A stretch of DNA of 64,000 nt. Source: Platycnemis pennipes. Its lineage: Eukaryota > Arthropoda > Insecta > Odonata > Platycnemididae. Below, piece by piece: positions 1 through 11,984 of the stretch. The position numbers were made by a program, and so were the translations under genes. The stretch is from contig OW121855.1 of NCBI GenBank assembly GCA_933228895.1, forward strand, positions 43,600,698 to 43,664,697. Reading direction: 5' to 3'. The notes under the pieces were generated by a model that was not told the origin of the DNA, did no database searches, and saw nothing but the letters and a program-made list of their open reading frames with translations. The stretch's first letter is position 1; each line of letters opens with the position of its first letter.

Positions 1-1785
1 ACTATCGCTAGGACTGGGACGAAGACCCTCAGGATGGGAAGCCCTATAGCCTCCCAAACCGACCCCCTCTATCTTCACTCCCCAATAAACTTCTACCCAT
101 GTCCAAATACTTATCCAGCAATAATTGTGTATATAGGTCATTCCATGCGCTAACTAGTACGATATAATCTAGTGCAACAAAATGAGCTTTTTCTTAGAGG
201 TGAATGTCGTCAGGTGAGAAATGATGATTCCTGGACCCTAGGTTGTAGCTCTACAATTTGATTGCTATGCCGCCAAATAATAAATTTAATACAAGGACAT
301 AGTTGGCGCGACATTAAGACAAAACTCTCCCTTCTGCTATCTCGAAACCTTTCGGGTGAAATCGATTTGTGGGAAATCTCAATAACCAAAAAAAGTAACT
401 AAAAATATAGTTTAATTTTTGCTAATCAATTCTTATATATTCATCTGCACCTACGTATTATCCTGTGATCCGCCGCAAGGACGTGTGGCAGGGGGTGACA
501 GGTCACCAGCGTTGAAGTAACTCTTTTGCTAAATAAAACACTGTTAATAATGATGAAATATCATGTGCTTGATAGATATATTGTAGTCGTGTAGGTATTG
601 TGCATGGGAAAAACGAATTCTTGTGCCTATGACTCGGTGCGAGAGTTTATTTCTCTTAAATAGTCTTTTCTGTCTCTTCTGAAGTTATAGTATGGGGGTA
701 GAAATTGCCTGCAGATTAGAGTTCATGTGGTGATGGAGCTATTTTATATGCTGACGAAAATATAGTTACGTCTTTCCATTTCCACTCATTTCAGCTTTTC
801 TTCGAGGAATTACTGAGTTAATCCCGCCATTATGACAAACTCAATCACTCTGGTAAGTCCTGGTAGATATAGACTTTGACGTGGTGTCGAATGCACTTTT
901 TTCGCATCAAAAAAATATTTAATTATGTTAGAACTGAAGAAAAAACCAGTAAGTTCAACAATAGCAAATTTGTTTATCCATGATCGAATTTTTATGAAGC
1001 TAATTATGAATGGTCTGAGATAATGAAATGGACGTTTTTATTGCCTTAATATTTTTGTAAAAATTATTCCATCACACCAAATTTATTCACTTGCGCTTGA
1101 ATTTAATCGATCTATTTTCGGTCTTTTTTTCAATATAAGATATCTTCCATCTCCAGTATTCTTCATAACGTTACTATCTAAATTTTCACGTGGACGAAAA
1201 TCCTTGTGGTGGAAGTAGTATTAGGGGGTTCTAATGTCCTCAAAGCTAAAATAAACATTACAAATAGATTATTTGTTTAGCAGTGTCAAGTATAATAATA
1301 ATCGTAAAGATATATATTTGATGTTATGTGTTGAGAATAATTTAACTGAACTTTTGGCAAACCGCACCGGTTAAAATAGGATGAATATTAATAAACCTTC
1401 ATGGGAATCTCTTGAAATGTCCTTCTTAATCTAGTTTGCAACATGTTTCTTTTGAAATTGAGATTATAGACTTATGCATATTGCAGAAATGTGTTTAGCC
1501 ATACAGTGATAGTTCACACCTTAACTGAAGTCAAATAACTTTACTCGATGGCCCTTTTTTAGTTTCTAGTAAAAGACCTCGCTTGTGCTAAACTCTTAAA
1601 CATTTGACCGTTGAGTGCTTTATCTGCTTATAGTGTATTGTACCATCTCATCTCCACTTTAAATTCAGTATTAACTTCACTGACTTACCGCCGCTTACCG
1701 TGTTAATGTCTACCGATTTCCGATGTGAGGAACAATCCAATTGCAATTTTATATTCGCTCTCACTCAGTGATTCAACCCGAAGTT
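1..1785. other. AT-rich DNA, no gene seen
   Basis: AT-rich, stop-dense sequence in all frames. No open frame of useful length, no RNA gene and no clear repeat boundary was recognised. The first 120 bases are pyrimidine-rich and could be the end of an older repeat, but nothing confirms that. Most likely intergenic or intronic. Confidence 0.6.
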
Positions 1786-2003
1786 TGGTTTGGATAGGTG
1801 GGGGTAGAGCTCACTCCGTACTAAGCTACATGCGTGTGAATTTCACACATTCAGGGTAGGGGGGCCAGTTCCTTTCCCTCGGTCACCTCGCACGCCGAGG
1901 ATTTTTCGTTCTGGGGCGTCCAAATGCTTCACCCGGATTTGAACCCGGGGCCCTTCGATCAGTAGCCAAGCGCTCAACCCACTAGGCCACCACGCTCATA
2001 ATT
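1786..2003 (-). repeat. tRNA-derived SINE, minus strand (copy 1)
   Basis: Read on the minus strand, this starts with a tRNA-like head: an A-box-like stretch (TGGCCTAGTGGGTTGAGCG) and a clear B box, GGGTTCAAATCCGGGT (1931-1946 on the plus strand). A GC-rich body of about 130 bases follows, running toward 1786. Such a tRNA-like head with a non-tRNA body is how RNA polymerase III-derived SINEs are built. The acceptor stem does not close as in a real tRNA, so this is not called as a tRNA gene. The 3' boundary is approximate. The body does not resemble the two CCGGTGGCG-type SINEs at 4.0 and 45.8 kb, so it is a different family. Confidence 0.65.
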
Positions 2004-3174
2004 TTGTTTTGGGGATGCATTTCACAGAACATGCAGAGATATAAAGCATTAGGGTGTGGAATAAAATCCGGCAGTTTGTTTTCATAGCTGATAATTAATA
2101 ATTTTAATTGTTTAAACAGCATCAACTTACACCTCTTAAAAGATGAGATTTATTTTTCAACTAGCGGAAGCTACCCGTTGAATTTCAACGGGTGTGAAAA
2201 ACATTGAACTTATTTTGTAAGAAAACTACTGTCTGAAGAATACTGTTAGCACGGTCATTTGAGGATTTGGTGACCTATGTTGTACATAGTGGTCGTTGTA
2301 GTAGACACGCTGAACGTTTTCCAGGTGCACGGAGACATGAGTGACTGTTGGTCCTCTTTCATGCACGGAATATCCAAAAATGGCCCACGAAAACTCATCA
2401 CCACGTAAGATGTATGGCCATCTCGTATTTTCGGTTCTCTTAGCCGTATCTTGAGTGAATTAACAGCTTGATCGCTACCCTTGTGTATATACATATATTA
2501 GCATTCAATGACTTATTAGAGTTGTTTTATTTAACGTTGATATGTGGGTTGAGTATCTTAGTTAGGATCTTAATCTAGTGAAGTCTTTATAATTTCCGCG
2601 ATCTTAAAACAAATTGAAGTTTCGAAGCAGATGAGTCAATATTTGAACCAGATTTATAGGTAGGTGGTTGCCCGTCCGTAGTTTTGGTTAAAATGAAATT
2701 TATGAGGTTCTTAGCGTAACCCGGTAAACACCATGAAGAGTTGATCAATTTAGTTTCTAATTTTTCTTGGTGTATTTTTTTGTTTCTCTCGTACTGGGAA
2801 GAAAACCTTTTTTTACGGTTATTAACATTACCCGAGAAACGCCACGAGGCGGTGACCGTTATTCGTTTCTTTTTTAACTTCTATTTCAAACCTTAAGAAA
2901 CATCAAACGTGGGACCCTTGGGACTCTGGGCCCCTCTTATATAAAATTTATTGATACCTGTTATCATGGGCCTGCAGAAAAACGTGATATTTAAATGCTA
3001 GAGGCTTGAATGTCCTTTGAAAATCAAAGGACATTCACACCGATCTCAGGTTGTCAAGGAAATATATATTGTTGATTTCAGAGAAAAATGTGAGACTTTT
3101 CAGCTAAAAATATGATTTTAAGACAAATACTAAGCGTAATAGAAAATTGATTGAAAGAATTAGAAACTTCATTT
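2004..3174. other. AT-rich DNA with two short perfect hairpins
   Basis: No gene seen. Two small inverted repeats stand out. One is a near-continuous palindrome at about 2172-2192 (ACCCGTTGAATTTCAACGGGT). The other is a 14-bp perfect stem with a 3-base loop at 3007-3037 (TGAATGTCCTTTGA, AAA, and its complement). The frame at 2255-2494 on the minus strand has no recognisable domain. Confidence 0.55.
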
Positions 3175-3475
3175 ATTCAGCCATCCGATAAAAAAATTCC
3201 AGTCCTCTGTCTTGAATGGAAGTACTTTAAATAAGCAAAAAATGAGACCACTGCACCGAACTCAATGCCAGGGACCACCAGGATCCATCTAAGGGCCCAT
3301 TCAGGGGCTTTTGGGGACCCTGAGGGTATTTTAACATAGCCAATGTTCTGCCCAGACACATTTCCTATCTACATACCAAATTTCAGCTCAATCCGTCTAG
3401 TAGTTTTGCGTGATTGAGCAACATACAGACGACAGACACCATTACATTTTAATATATTAGTATGGATGTACCTGA
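3175..3475 (+). mobile_element. RTE-like non-LTR retrotransposon 3' end
   Basis: The segment CATACCAAATTTCAGCTCAA, then a GTCTAGTAGTTTTGCGTGAT stretch and ACATACAGACGACAGACACC, ending in ATATTAGTATGGAT, matches from memory the style of the 3' untranslated tail of RTE-class LINEs in many arthropods. The usual order there is a 'which caused the target to be...' type linker, repeated ACAGAC units and a short A/T tail. Only the 3' end is present, as expected from 5' truncation during target-primed reverse transcription. The upstream limit near 3175 is a guess. No reverse-transcriptase frame is attached. Confidence 0.7.
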
Positions 3476-4022
3476 GATATCAGGAATTACAAATTTATAC
3501 TAGTTACCTTGTTACTCTTAGCTTCCGATGTTCAGACGGAGAATCAATCACAAACCCACCATAAGGGGAGCTTTAATCCGTTTATCCTTCCCCATTCGCA
3601 CTGCTTACCTTTCCTTCTCTTGCTTGGGGAAATAACGGGAAATCGAGTTCATTAATCAAGTTGGATGGCTTCCGCTGTCATTCAAATTTACGCGGACTGT
3701 GTGGTACGTATGCCTGCTGTATACACATAGTGAATCGAGTTGTCTATTAAGGAATAAAGTACGATTATTTTCGAGGTTAAGACACTTATGCTTCATAGAT
3801 GCTTTTCCTGCATCGTATTCAAGACAGAAAATCTATGGAAGATGAAGCTGTGTCTCCTGTTTTTAGCTCAATTTCCCAATATTACCGAATGTATACTGAA
3901 GTATTGAAAAGTATTACGGTCATATAGGAATGAGATTCTCTAATCTGTGAATAGAGAAGAATTAACATATAGACAGAAAATTCAACCATATGGAAGAAAG
4001 AACTGGATGGAGGAAACTGTAA
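3476..4022. other. Unassigned DNA between repeats
   Basis: Mixed composition with no supported gene. No repeat of the families described elsewhere in the window was recognised here. Confidence 0.5.
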
Positions 4023-4205
4023 TATGCCGACCCCGGTGGCGGCGAGGTAAATCACCTATCGATCTCAGGGTCGCGGGTTCGAATCCCGCGGGACAATTTT
4101 CACTTTTCCGGGGCACGGATATTTGTATCGTCCGATCTGATAATTGGAAGAGAGGACTTCGTGTTCTAAATTCGCAGATAAAAATAAACAAGAAAATAAA
4201 ATTTA
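4023..4205 (+). repeat. tRNA-derived SINE, CCGGTGGCG family, copy A
   Basis: A tRNA-like head starts CCCCGGTGGCGGCGAGGTAA and contains a textbook B box, GGGTTCGAATCCC (4075-4087). The body that follows (ATTTTCACTTTTCCGGGGCA..., then a GGATATTTGT stretch) aligns along its length with the element at 45.75 kb. Sharing both head and body shows this is one SINE family and not an isolated tRNA pseudogene. The acceptor stem is imperfect, so a functional tRNA is unlikely. The 3' end merges into AT-rich DNA. Confidence 0.8.
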
Positions 4206-4290
4206 GGTAAATATTAGATAATATTAGAATTAATAGAATTAATGGAATATAATTAGAATTAATATATTAGAATTAATAGAATATTCGTGG
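4200..4290 (+). repeat. AT-rich short tandem repeat after the SINE
   Basis: Imperfect reiterations of ATTAGAATTAATAGAATTAA-type units directly follow the SINE body. They probably grew from its A/T-rich tail. Confidence 0.6.
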
Positions 4291-4774
4291 TTCTGAAGAA
4301 ACTGTTAACACTAAGCATAAAAACGAAGGAAAGTTGATTGATATTTAATGTCTTAGAGGGCAGTTTTAGAGAAAGGTGAATCAGGAATATAATTATTTTA
4401 ATAATGGTGGAATTTTGTCCTACCCCTGCTGAATATATAATAATAATCATCATTAATATTTCAATCCGCAAAATAATTAATTGCAAACCTCTTATAGGTC
4501 TAATTGATAGTTTTCTTGAAGACATTCTTAAAGCATTTATTTGCTACGTCCGTTTGAATATAACCTTCGCTTTATAGCACCAATTATAATGAATTGAGTT
4601 TAGGACCGATTTCTGCTCTGCCATCGCACTTAGATAAAATTTTAATAAATGTTCATCTTCGATCCCATAGAATTAATTGAGTTTTTTACTAGTGGTAGGT
4701 TTGTAGGAGTTTCGACTGCTTTGGTTATACCTTGCCAAAATCATAAACCTTACATAAACACTACATATATTCCC

Positions 4775-4857
4775 GAAGCGAGATTCTAGCCCGATACGTT
4801 TGGGTTATCAGTTAGCGACCTGCCTACCGCGGCCGCCTCGGCTGAGTCGATAACCAA
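4775..4857 (-). repeat. tRNA-like SINE head, minus strand
   Basis: On the minus strand the sequence reads GCGGTAGGCAGGTCGCTAAC and then a degenerate B box, GGGCTAGAATCTCGC. Spacing between the A-box-like and B-box-like parts is tRNA-like. This is a degraded polymerase III promoter relic; no body could be matched to other copies. It sits at the left edge of the main CpG-rich island. Confidence 0.45.
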
Positions 4858-6900
4858 TTGAAATCTCCGGGCGCGAGATCAATTATTCGCACCCGCAGTC
4901 GAACTAACAGCTTCACCCATGTCATTTCACGGCCCGACACTCACGACCACAATTTTCTTTTTTATTTTAAAGCCCCCTTGGGTTGCGGGCAGTGCACATC
5001 CCGTCGCACGTCCAACCAACCACCCCCCTCACCCATCATCCCTTGCCTTCCTCGGCGCAAAATTCAAATAACCCTCTCTCGGGCACGCACGCTCTCCCGC
5101 GCGTGGAACTGGAGGGGGTGAGTGCAATAAAAAGGGGTGGAGTGTTCAGGTCCTATGGGGAGGGGTTGGCGCATTCGAGTCAAAACATTAGCGTTGCCCC
5201 GAGGAGGCACTGCGGTAGTGGCCACGCACTCTCCCGGCCCCAGATGGGGGGTGAAGGGAGGGATGGGGGGTAACCATCTCACCCCTCGAAAAGGGGGCGT
5301 GGGTTCGCTTTTCGACGCACCTCGCTTGTGTGGGACTAATTGAGATCTAGCCCATTTGTGCCTGGAAAAAAATATAATACTTTGTCCCCCAACCTCGATT
5401 TTTTTTCATATCTTTTTCTATTATCCCCGAGAAAAAAAGGGAAACCACCCTCTCGCCTCGTGCGTAATTTTCTCCTCCACGCTATATGAAGCTCCCTCCC
5501 CTCTCTGGACAAAAACAATCCCTGTCCAAATCCAAAACGTCGTGACTCATGCGGGAGAAGAAGCTTGGGTTTCGAGGTACGAAAGCGCGACCACCACCGC
5601 CAGTCCGGACGCCCGGTTGCCATCCATCGGTTGCAACGGATGAGCAGACAAGGCGCGGGGAAAGCGGTGGGGAATATTTTTGTGGAAATCGCTCGGCAAA
5701 ACTCGGCCAACTCCGCCGGCGCTCGGGCCTTCCCGGACGACGCCCTCCGTACCTCTACACCTCTCCTCTCTCTCTCTCTCTCACACGTTCCCTTCCTTCT
5801 CTTGCTTTTCGTATTCCTATCCTGTTCCCCTATTTCTCTCCCCGAACCCCGCCCCCCCTTCCAGTTCTTCGTGCCCCCGCGAACTCACCCCCCCTCTCTC
5901 CCTCCTCCCTGCCCCCTCCGCCCCCGCCGCCTCCCTCCCCGCCCCGCGGCCGATCGCAGCCCCCGTCGTCGTCGATTCGAGGGGCCGAAGCGGGGTGGCG
6001 TGTGGAGTCTGCGTGCGAGCTGCGTGTACCCCGGGAGTGTTGTGTTGCGCCCAGAGGAGTACGGAGGGGGGTTCGCTAGAGAGAGAGAGAGAGAAGGAAG
6101 GTGGAAGAGGAATAGAGAGAGAGGGAGAGAGAGGGAGAGAGAGAGTGTGTGCGTGAACGACGCCGAAAGGGAAGAAGGGGCGGTCCCCCCAGCGCAAAAC
6201 AACACACAGTTCCACCACTGCCACCGTCACGAGAGGAGGGATCGGAAGGGAAGGTGGTCAGTTGCCCGTGGTGTGTCGGTCGGCGGTGCAAGCACCACCT
6301 CCCGACTCCCTCGCCAGCCGAAAGCACCGCGTCCGGGAGAGGCCTTCCGTCCGTCCGTCCGTCGAAGCTTGGAGGAGTCTTCGCGCTTCCGCGGGGACCC
6401 CAAGCAGCGCCAGTTCGGAAGCAAACCTCGAGGGTCGCTCATTCCGGAGCCCCATTTTGTGGGCTACAGGAAGGCACGGAGAGAGAGGGTTTGCTGCATG
6501 CCACTCCTACCACGTTGGTCGCGCAAGGATCGCTCTTCGGGCCGTAGCGTGGGATGAGTGCAGGAGGACCCCGGGGCGGAAGAGGGGGTCTCAACCGTAT
6601 CAACATCTGCTGGTAGTGGTGGTGGTGAAGGCGGCAGAGGCCCTGACTGCCGCTGGACAGGTAGGAGGACTTCTCCCGCCCATATGTTTTGCCGGAACAT
6701 CGACGACCCTCGGGATTATAACCCTCCCCTCCACTGATTTTGATCTAGTGTGGAGGCAGGCACTGGTTTTCCGCCTCCCCACTCCACCCTCGAGGCACCA
6801 TGTGGGAATCGCGTCACTGCAGCCTACCTACTGTTGGGACATTTTAACTGTGGGTCCCTTGGGGTGGTTCATATTGAATAGGCGCTCACTATTACCTAAG
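4858..6900 (+). promoter_or_regulatory. CpG-rich island; candidate promoter and first exon
   Basis: This is the longest GC- and CpG-rich block in the window. It holds a pyrimidine-rich half (about 5400-5950) with a CT run at 5761-5783, then a purine-rich tract with GAGAG clusters at 6078-6150, then a (CCGT)4 run at 6347-6362. GAGAG motifs are the binding core of GAGA factor, common in insect promoters. A good splice donor, CAG|GTAGGA, lies at 6660/6661. No TATA box is obvious. The layout fits a TATA-less promoter with a long 5' untranslated exon on the plus strand, but transcription is inferred. Open frames here (for example 5565-6557 and 6262-7014) are long mainly because GC-rich DNA has few stops. 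They read as low-complexity Pro/Arg/Ser strings, so no CDS is called. Confidence 0.5.
6554..6616 (+). CDS. Possible small uORF or start of a first coding exon
   Basis: An ATG at 6554 opens a 20-codon frame beginning MSAGGPRGGRGG and stopping at TAG 6614-6616. It lies near the 3' edge of the CpG island, just before the better donor at 6660. If splicing used the weaker GT at 6613 the stop would be removed and the Gly/Arg-rich stretch could be the N-terminus of a protein. If splicing used 6660 it would be only an upstream ORF. No homologue is recognised, and the frame is short enough to be chance. Confidence 0.15.
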   Translation: MSAGGPRGGRGGLNRINICW

Positions 6901-9900
6901 ACCCGCCACATGACTGCATGGCCGGGGATTACAGCACCGTTTTGTTTACGGCAGGTTTTCGGATGTGCTCTGTCAGTCAAAGAAAAGGCAGGTGGCTACT
7001 TTGTCTTGGTCTGACTATTCCTCAGAGAGTTCAAATCTTTGAAATTTTGGTGCCTTGTCTTATCTGTATGGAACTGGGCTTGAAACTGCGCTTAACATTA
7101 CCCGCCCATACGTAATGGCTCAACGACCTCTAATGTTGGTGATCTAACGGTAATTCCGTCAACCTGTCGAAACCATTCCCCATTTGATATCGGATACACC
7201 TGTTCAGGGATATGAGCGGGCGTCCGCTTGTGAATGGTGATTTGGTGAAGGGTGTCCTCAACCTTTGTTTCGTTTTCACCCAGTTCAAGATATTCGAGCC
7301 CTTTCTACTGGCTTTTTATTCTCATCGCCAGAGATTGTGAAGTCTCTTCACGGTTGGAAATGGTTTTGCACGCAATTTCAACTGATGCGTTTTACTCAGT
7401 CGCCCAACGGCAATTTCCCAGTTGGTAATGCTTTTTTCTTCCATCGTGTGAAGTGCCTGGTGGGGGTTAACTGTTTTCTGTAACATAACGGAGGAGGTCC
7501 TATTTAGGGGCATTGAAGCCACTTATCCGAAGAGTACGGGGTAGGAATTGATGATTCCTTCCCTCGACTGCTGAGATGCGCTCCATATAGCCGTAGGCTT
7601 TCCGTCAGGATGCTGAGGATGTTTTATTCTCCGTTCCTATCGTCGGCGCGCTATTTTCCATGTTCGTCAAGTCCTCTTCCTCACTCGACAGGACGTGTGG
7701 GTTTTGAGTCGGGTATTTAATTCCCTTGGCGCGTGCTCCGCATTTAGCTGACCCTTATGTTCAATCACCTGGCCGTCAGGGGGGTTGGTAGTAAAGGGGG
7801 GGTCTCAGTGAGCCACCTGTACACCTGCTACGAGGTGGCGCTGTGAAAGGGGAAATTGAGGGAGAGGGAGACAGGTTAGTTGGATGGTGACTGAGGAACC
7901 ACATGTCGGAGTTTGGCACTCGTGATTACTCTGATTTATTTGCCAAGGATTACCTCTGGCGAATGTCCGCCAGTGGAAGGGGAAATCTTACTCTTTCCTG
8001 GGAATTCCGCTTGATCTTATTATTCTTGTGCAGCCATTTAGACTATTCAAATGAAAATTAACAAACACATTCTTCCCGAATAATTTCCGAAATTTGAGCA
8101 TTGCGATCGAATCACCGAATTAACTCTTTAGAAACGGTTTTTGCGTTTTTTGCTCGCGTACGAGTTAAATACTTTTGGCACCATATCAGTGTGTGTCATG
8201 TCCATGTTTTGTGCATTTGGTGTTTTGTTTCTTGAGGCTTGGATAACAATGGCGCCTCGCGATGTTCACTTTCTGTACTACATCCGCGTGTAGGTTACGC
8301 CCACCTCTCCTCAAAGCGAGGAACTGGGCGGGGCGCTCGATGTAGGTTAGCTGCAGGGAATGGATAAATAGTTGAACGCAGATTAGTGCTCCTGTGGGGA
8401 TGAATATGCTGATTTGTCTTTCTAAATTGCTTATGATGTCGCATGAATGTCGCGGTTAAATTCCAAAAAAATGAATGTTCAGTCTGTTAGGTCCTTTTAT
8501 TCTGAGAGAATCAACTTCCATGCTTCCGGGCTATAGTTAATATGTCGTTAGCGCGTGATGGCATTCAACCTCTTCATAAATGTTCGTTTGGAGACTAGTC
8601 ATTCACTTATCGTATTTATGTACTGGAATGAAAAAAAAACGAGTTAATTGGCCTTCTTCACTACTTGATCATCAGTATTTACCTTATTGATATACTGATG
8701 ACTTCCTGCATAGTATTGCTTACACTAATAGGCGAAGCATAGGTATATACAGGTCTGAAATGCAGTAAATTACCATATTGTAGCATTTTACATTCTTGAT
8801 ATACTGAGAAAGGAATGGAAAGCCATTAATAACCAGAACTAAAGTAGCTTTTCAAGGTGAATGCCTTTAAGCAGTGGTGTGGATTTAATAAGAAATATTA
8901 TACTTAACCTTAATATGAATTAAGGGCTTATTTTGTGTTTATCATCTATTTTGAAATAGTTAGTAAATTTGCATGCACGTTTAGTCCGATAATGTTTCGT
9001 AGGGTTGTTTCTCGATTGCGGGTATGAATATTGCCTCAAAAAGGGTAAGGATGAAATACTTACGTAGCTTTAGTCAATCCTGCGGTAAAGCTCAATCGAT
9101 CCTTTTTTTTATAAAAGCCCTTGGAGAGTGTGATTCATTATTCTTCATCTACTTTCAATGTGTCGTTGTTATAAATGGGCAAGGACCTATCTGAGGTGAG
9201 GTCATTTAGCAAAACTGTAATGATTCTCCCACCACAGTTTATATTTTTAGTTTCTTTTAGAAAAGTAAAGAAATCAATGTGATAAAAATCCATAATCTTT
9301 GCCGAAACAAGTGAAATGTAAGCTATACATTACCTTAACTTTCATTTAACCACTGAAGGTTGAAATCACTGTAACCATTATTAAAACAAAATCTATTCAA
9401 GTAGTTTTGGAAACATGGAAAATGTTTGTTCCAATATCGTGACAGCAATCATTTCTATAGCCTAATTTAAACTGTATTCGACCTCTAGTATTGAATGTTT
9501 GACGAATTGAAAATTGATTATTGCTTTTTATTTTTATTCTACACAGATGTTGACTAATTCTTATTACCGAGCATTCTTCAAAGACTGTGCCATTTAAATT
9601 ATATCAAGGTTTCACCGAAAATGTATATAAGACTACTACAATCCCTGAAAATTAATTTTTCTAATGGAAATAGTTTTTATCCCATTTATGTCAACTGCAT
9701 TTAAAGGCGAATAGCTCAAATCGCATCGGAAAGCATAAATGCTACAAGTACAGAAATTTCGAGTTAGGCAAGATACCTTGTCTTTACTCGGAAATTAAAT
9801 AGCAAAGATATTGCACTATAGTAGGTATTTATTGTGAAAATAATTTATTGCTAATGTTAGTAATACTTATGAATATGTATTGTTACTCTCTACATGAAAT

Positions 9901-10411
9901 ATTGACCGGGGTCAATAATTAAATAATCAGGTTAATTAGACCAAAGCGTTTCAACGAGCCTCAGGTAAACCTCTGGTAACGGTGGCTAAAATTGCATGGA
10001 GATAGAAATACACATTGTAAATCACTAAAAAGTAAATATAATTTGTAACGGTATGTTTTTAGGTTGCACTCATTGGATTTTATTGTATTATGTCAGATTA
10101 TTTATTATTTCTAGTGAAATAGTTGTTCCTAAACGATTGTAGATGGTATTAAACACAATTTTTCGATACTTGGGTGTATGCATTCAGATTAATTTTTGGG
10201 AATAGATTGATGAGAGTTATTACTGCTTTTATTTTGTCAAAAATGAAATATTTATAGAATACCTATTATTTATGGACAATAGTGAAAGAGCGAACTTAAA
10301 GGACGGCACCCTGGCTTGGCAACATTGCCAAAGAAGTGCTAACCAATATTTCTAAATATGAAGGAGCAATAAAGCATTTAATTCTCCGTTGCAGACCTCA
10401 GTAATACACGG
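6901..10411. other. No gene seen; GC falling to AT-rich DNA
   Basis: About 6.9-8.0 kb keeps moderate GC with scattered short frames. Beyond 8.0 kb the sequence is AT-rich and stop-dense. No SINE head, LINE tail or terminal inverted repeat was recognised. If the 4.9-6.9 kb island is a promoter and first exon, this would be the start of a large intron. Confidence 0.5.
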
Positions 10412-11450
10412 TTGAGGAGCAAAAAAGTGCTCAAGAAGCGGTTTTGCAATTATGTCTTGCCTGAGTATGGACTTGTGGGATTCACCCGCTTGGAAAAGTG
10501 GGGAGAAAGAGCTTCCCTCCTTTCTCTCACGTCCACTCGACGGCTTTGGACTTCAATATCCCCACGCATCGCCTTCCTCTTGTCTTCAAGTCGGCGACGA
10601 GATTCGTCTTCACGAAGAATTATTCCTCTCATCTGCGTTGCCCGCGGAGGAGGTTATTCGCCGAGCTGGAAGCGTGTGCAAGGGCGTAGCAGTAATCCGT
10701 CTCCTTGTATGGTCTTGCTAGTCGGGCCTCCCTCTTCTTGCTTATGTCCGCTTCCTTCTCCTTGGTTTTTTGTACACGGCTCGTGCCGCACCTGCTTCCG
10801 GTTTTTCCATACCACGCCCAGTACTGATCACGTAGATGGGGGGAGACTGCCGAAACCCCTTCCGCTCTCTCTCTCTATCCTCTTTCTTCTCCATTTTCCT
10901 CTCCCACCCTACGTATCCCGGGAGAGAGAAAGAGAGAAAGAAAAAAGAAATGAACGAGACTCAAGATTACGGCTGGCTTGATGACCGTCCGGCCCAGTTT
11001 GACCGCCGCCGCCTTGCGGCGATTTTAAAAAGAATCCCTCGCTTCCCTCTCCCTTGGACGTCTTTATATAGCTTTCCATAAATAAAAGAGCGGGGCTCAA
11101 GAAGGTCTGGTTTTCGGGTCGTAATATTCCCAGCGGAATCGGAGGCGTGATTTTTAAGTTCCATGCCCACTTCCTTTCTCCGCTCCGACATAAATGTTGT
11201 CCTTAGTAGGCTGCCGGCTTCCTTGAATCACTCCAACGCATGACGTGCGATTCGCGTTCGCTCTCTTCCACTCTGCTGTCACTTACGACGAAAATGGTGA
11301 GGTCCGGTGGCGCTTGTCACCCTCCGAAGGGTGACGAACTGCGTGTGCACAAATCAACCCGAAAGTCTAGTCGGCCGTGGTAGTAAGTTCAGAAACTCAC
11401 CGGACTGGCATAATATAATCGGCGCCTCGGGCATAGACTTTACGTTTGTC
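10412..11450. promoter_or_regulatory. GC-rich island with CT/GA tracts and a minus-strand TATA-like site
   Basis: A GC-rich block with a CT-rich run (about 10863-10905) immediately followed by a GA-rich run (about 10920-10950), so a purine/pyrimidine strand switch. On the minus strand a TATATAAAG site lies at 11062-11070. The frame at 10412-10981 on the plus strand is Ser/Leu/Arg-rich and has no recognisable domain. Possible regulatory island or weak promoter; function is inferred from composition only. Confidence 0.3.
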
Positions 11451-11689
11451 TTGTGTGATTAGGTTTGGAATTAATTCAGGTTTCATGATGCGGTAAAAGT
11501 CTGTCATAAGCCGAATCACATTAAAGCTGAACTACTACCATCAGTCTGGCCGTTGAGTGAAGATTTGGAGCTCGCCAAATACTAGCTCCTAAGACAAACG
11601 GCGCATGAACTCCACGTAACGCGGCACGTTCATTGCGATTTTTGCGTTTTCTTGGCAAAATACGTGAATTATTTCTATTTGGAGTGACA

Positions 11690-11925
11690 GAGTTGATGAA
11701 GTGGCTAAAGTAATAGGTAGTATCAGAGATATAACAGTAGGATTCCAGTCCCTAGGTGGGTGGCATGTAGAGGGCACTAAATGTGCAATTCTTCGTCCAT
11801 CTGACGGGACGTTAAACTGTGGACCCCATGGTGTCTTTTGATAATAATAGCGAAATACTCCGTTTATTTCTATTTTCTTCCATTTCCTATAAAATCCTCC
11901 TTAACCCAACCACTCATCTATCCTT
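11690..11925 (+). repeat. tRNA-derived SINE, GTCCGTCGGATGGGACG family, copy 1
   Basis: The head has an A-box-like AGTGGCTAAAGTAAT and a B-box-like GGATTCCAGTCCC (about 11740-11752). The body has a CGTCCATCTGACGGGACGTT core and then GTGGACCCCATGGTGTCTTT. This core matches the better preserved copies at 24.96 and 44.79 kb. It is the most diverged of the three and the one with the clearest tRNA-like head. The 3' end is lost in AT-rich DNA just before a fold-back element. Confidence 0.7.
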
Positions 11926-11984
11926 CATGTTGCATGTGAACTTGGCTATTGGTAGCAACTTTAATTGTGGCAATTGCTGTGGAA

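Noticed and set aside
2841..2880. CRISPR-like or prokaryotic features
   Set aside because: No regular spaced repeats anywhere; only isolated hairpins and tandem runs in an animal-like genome.
5565..6557. 330-codon open frame on the plus strand in the CpG island
   Set aside because: GC-rich DNA has few stops; the product is low-complexity Arg/Pro/Ser with GA- and CT-encoded runs, other frames are open over the same bases, and no domain is recognised.
6262..7014. 250-codon plus-strand frame at the island edge
   Set aside because: It crosses a good splice donor and changes composition midway; no recognisable domain.
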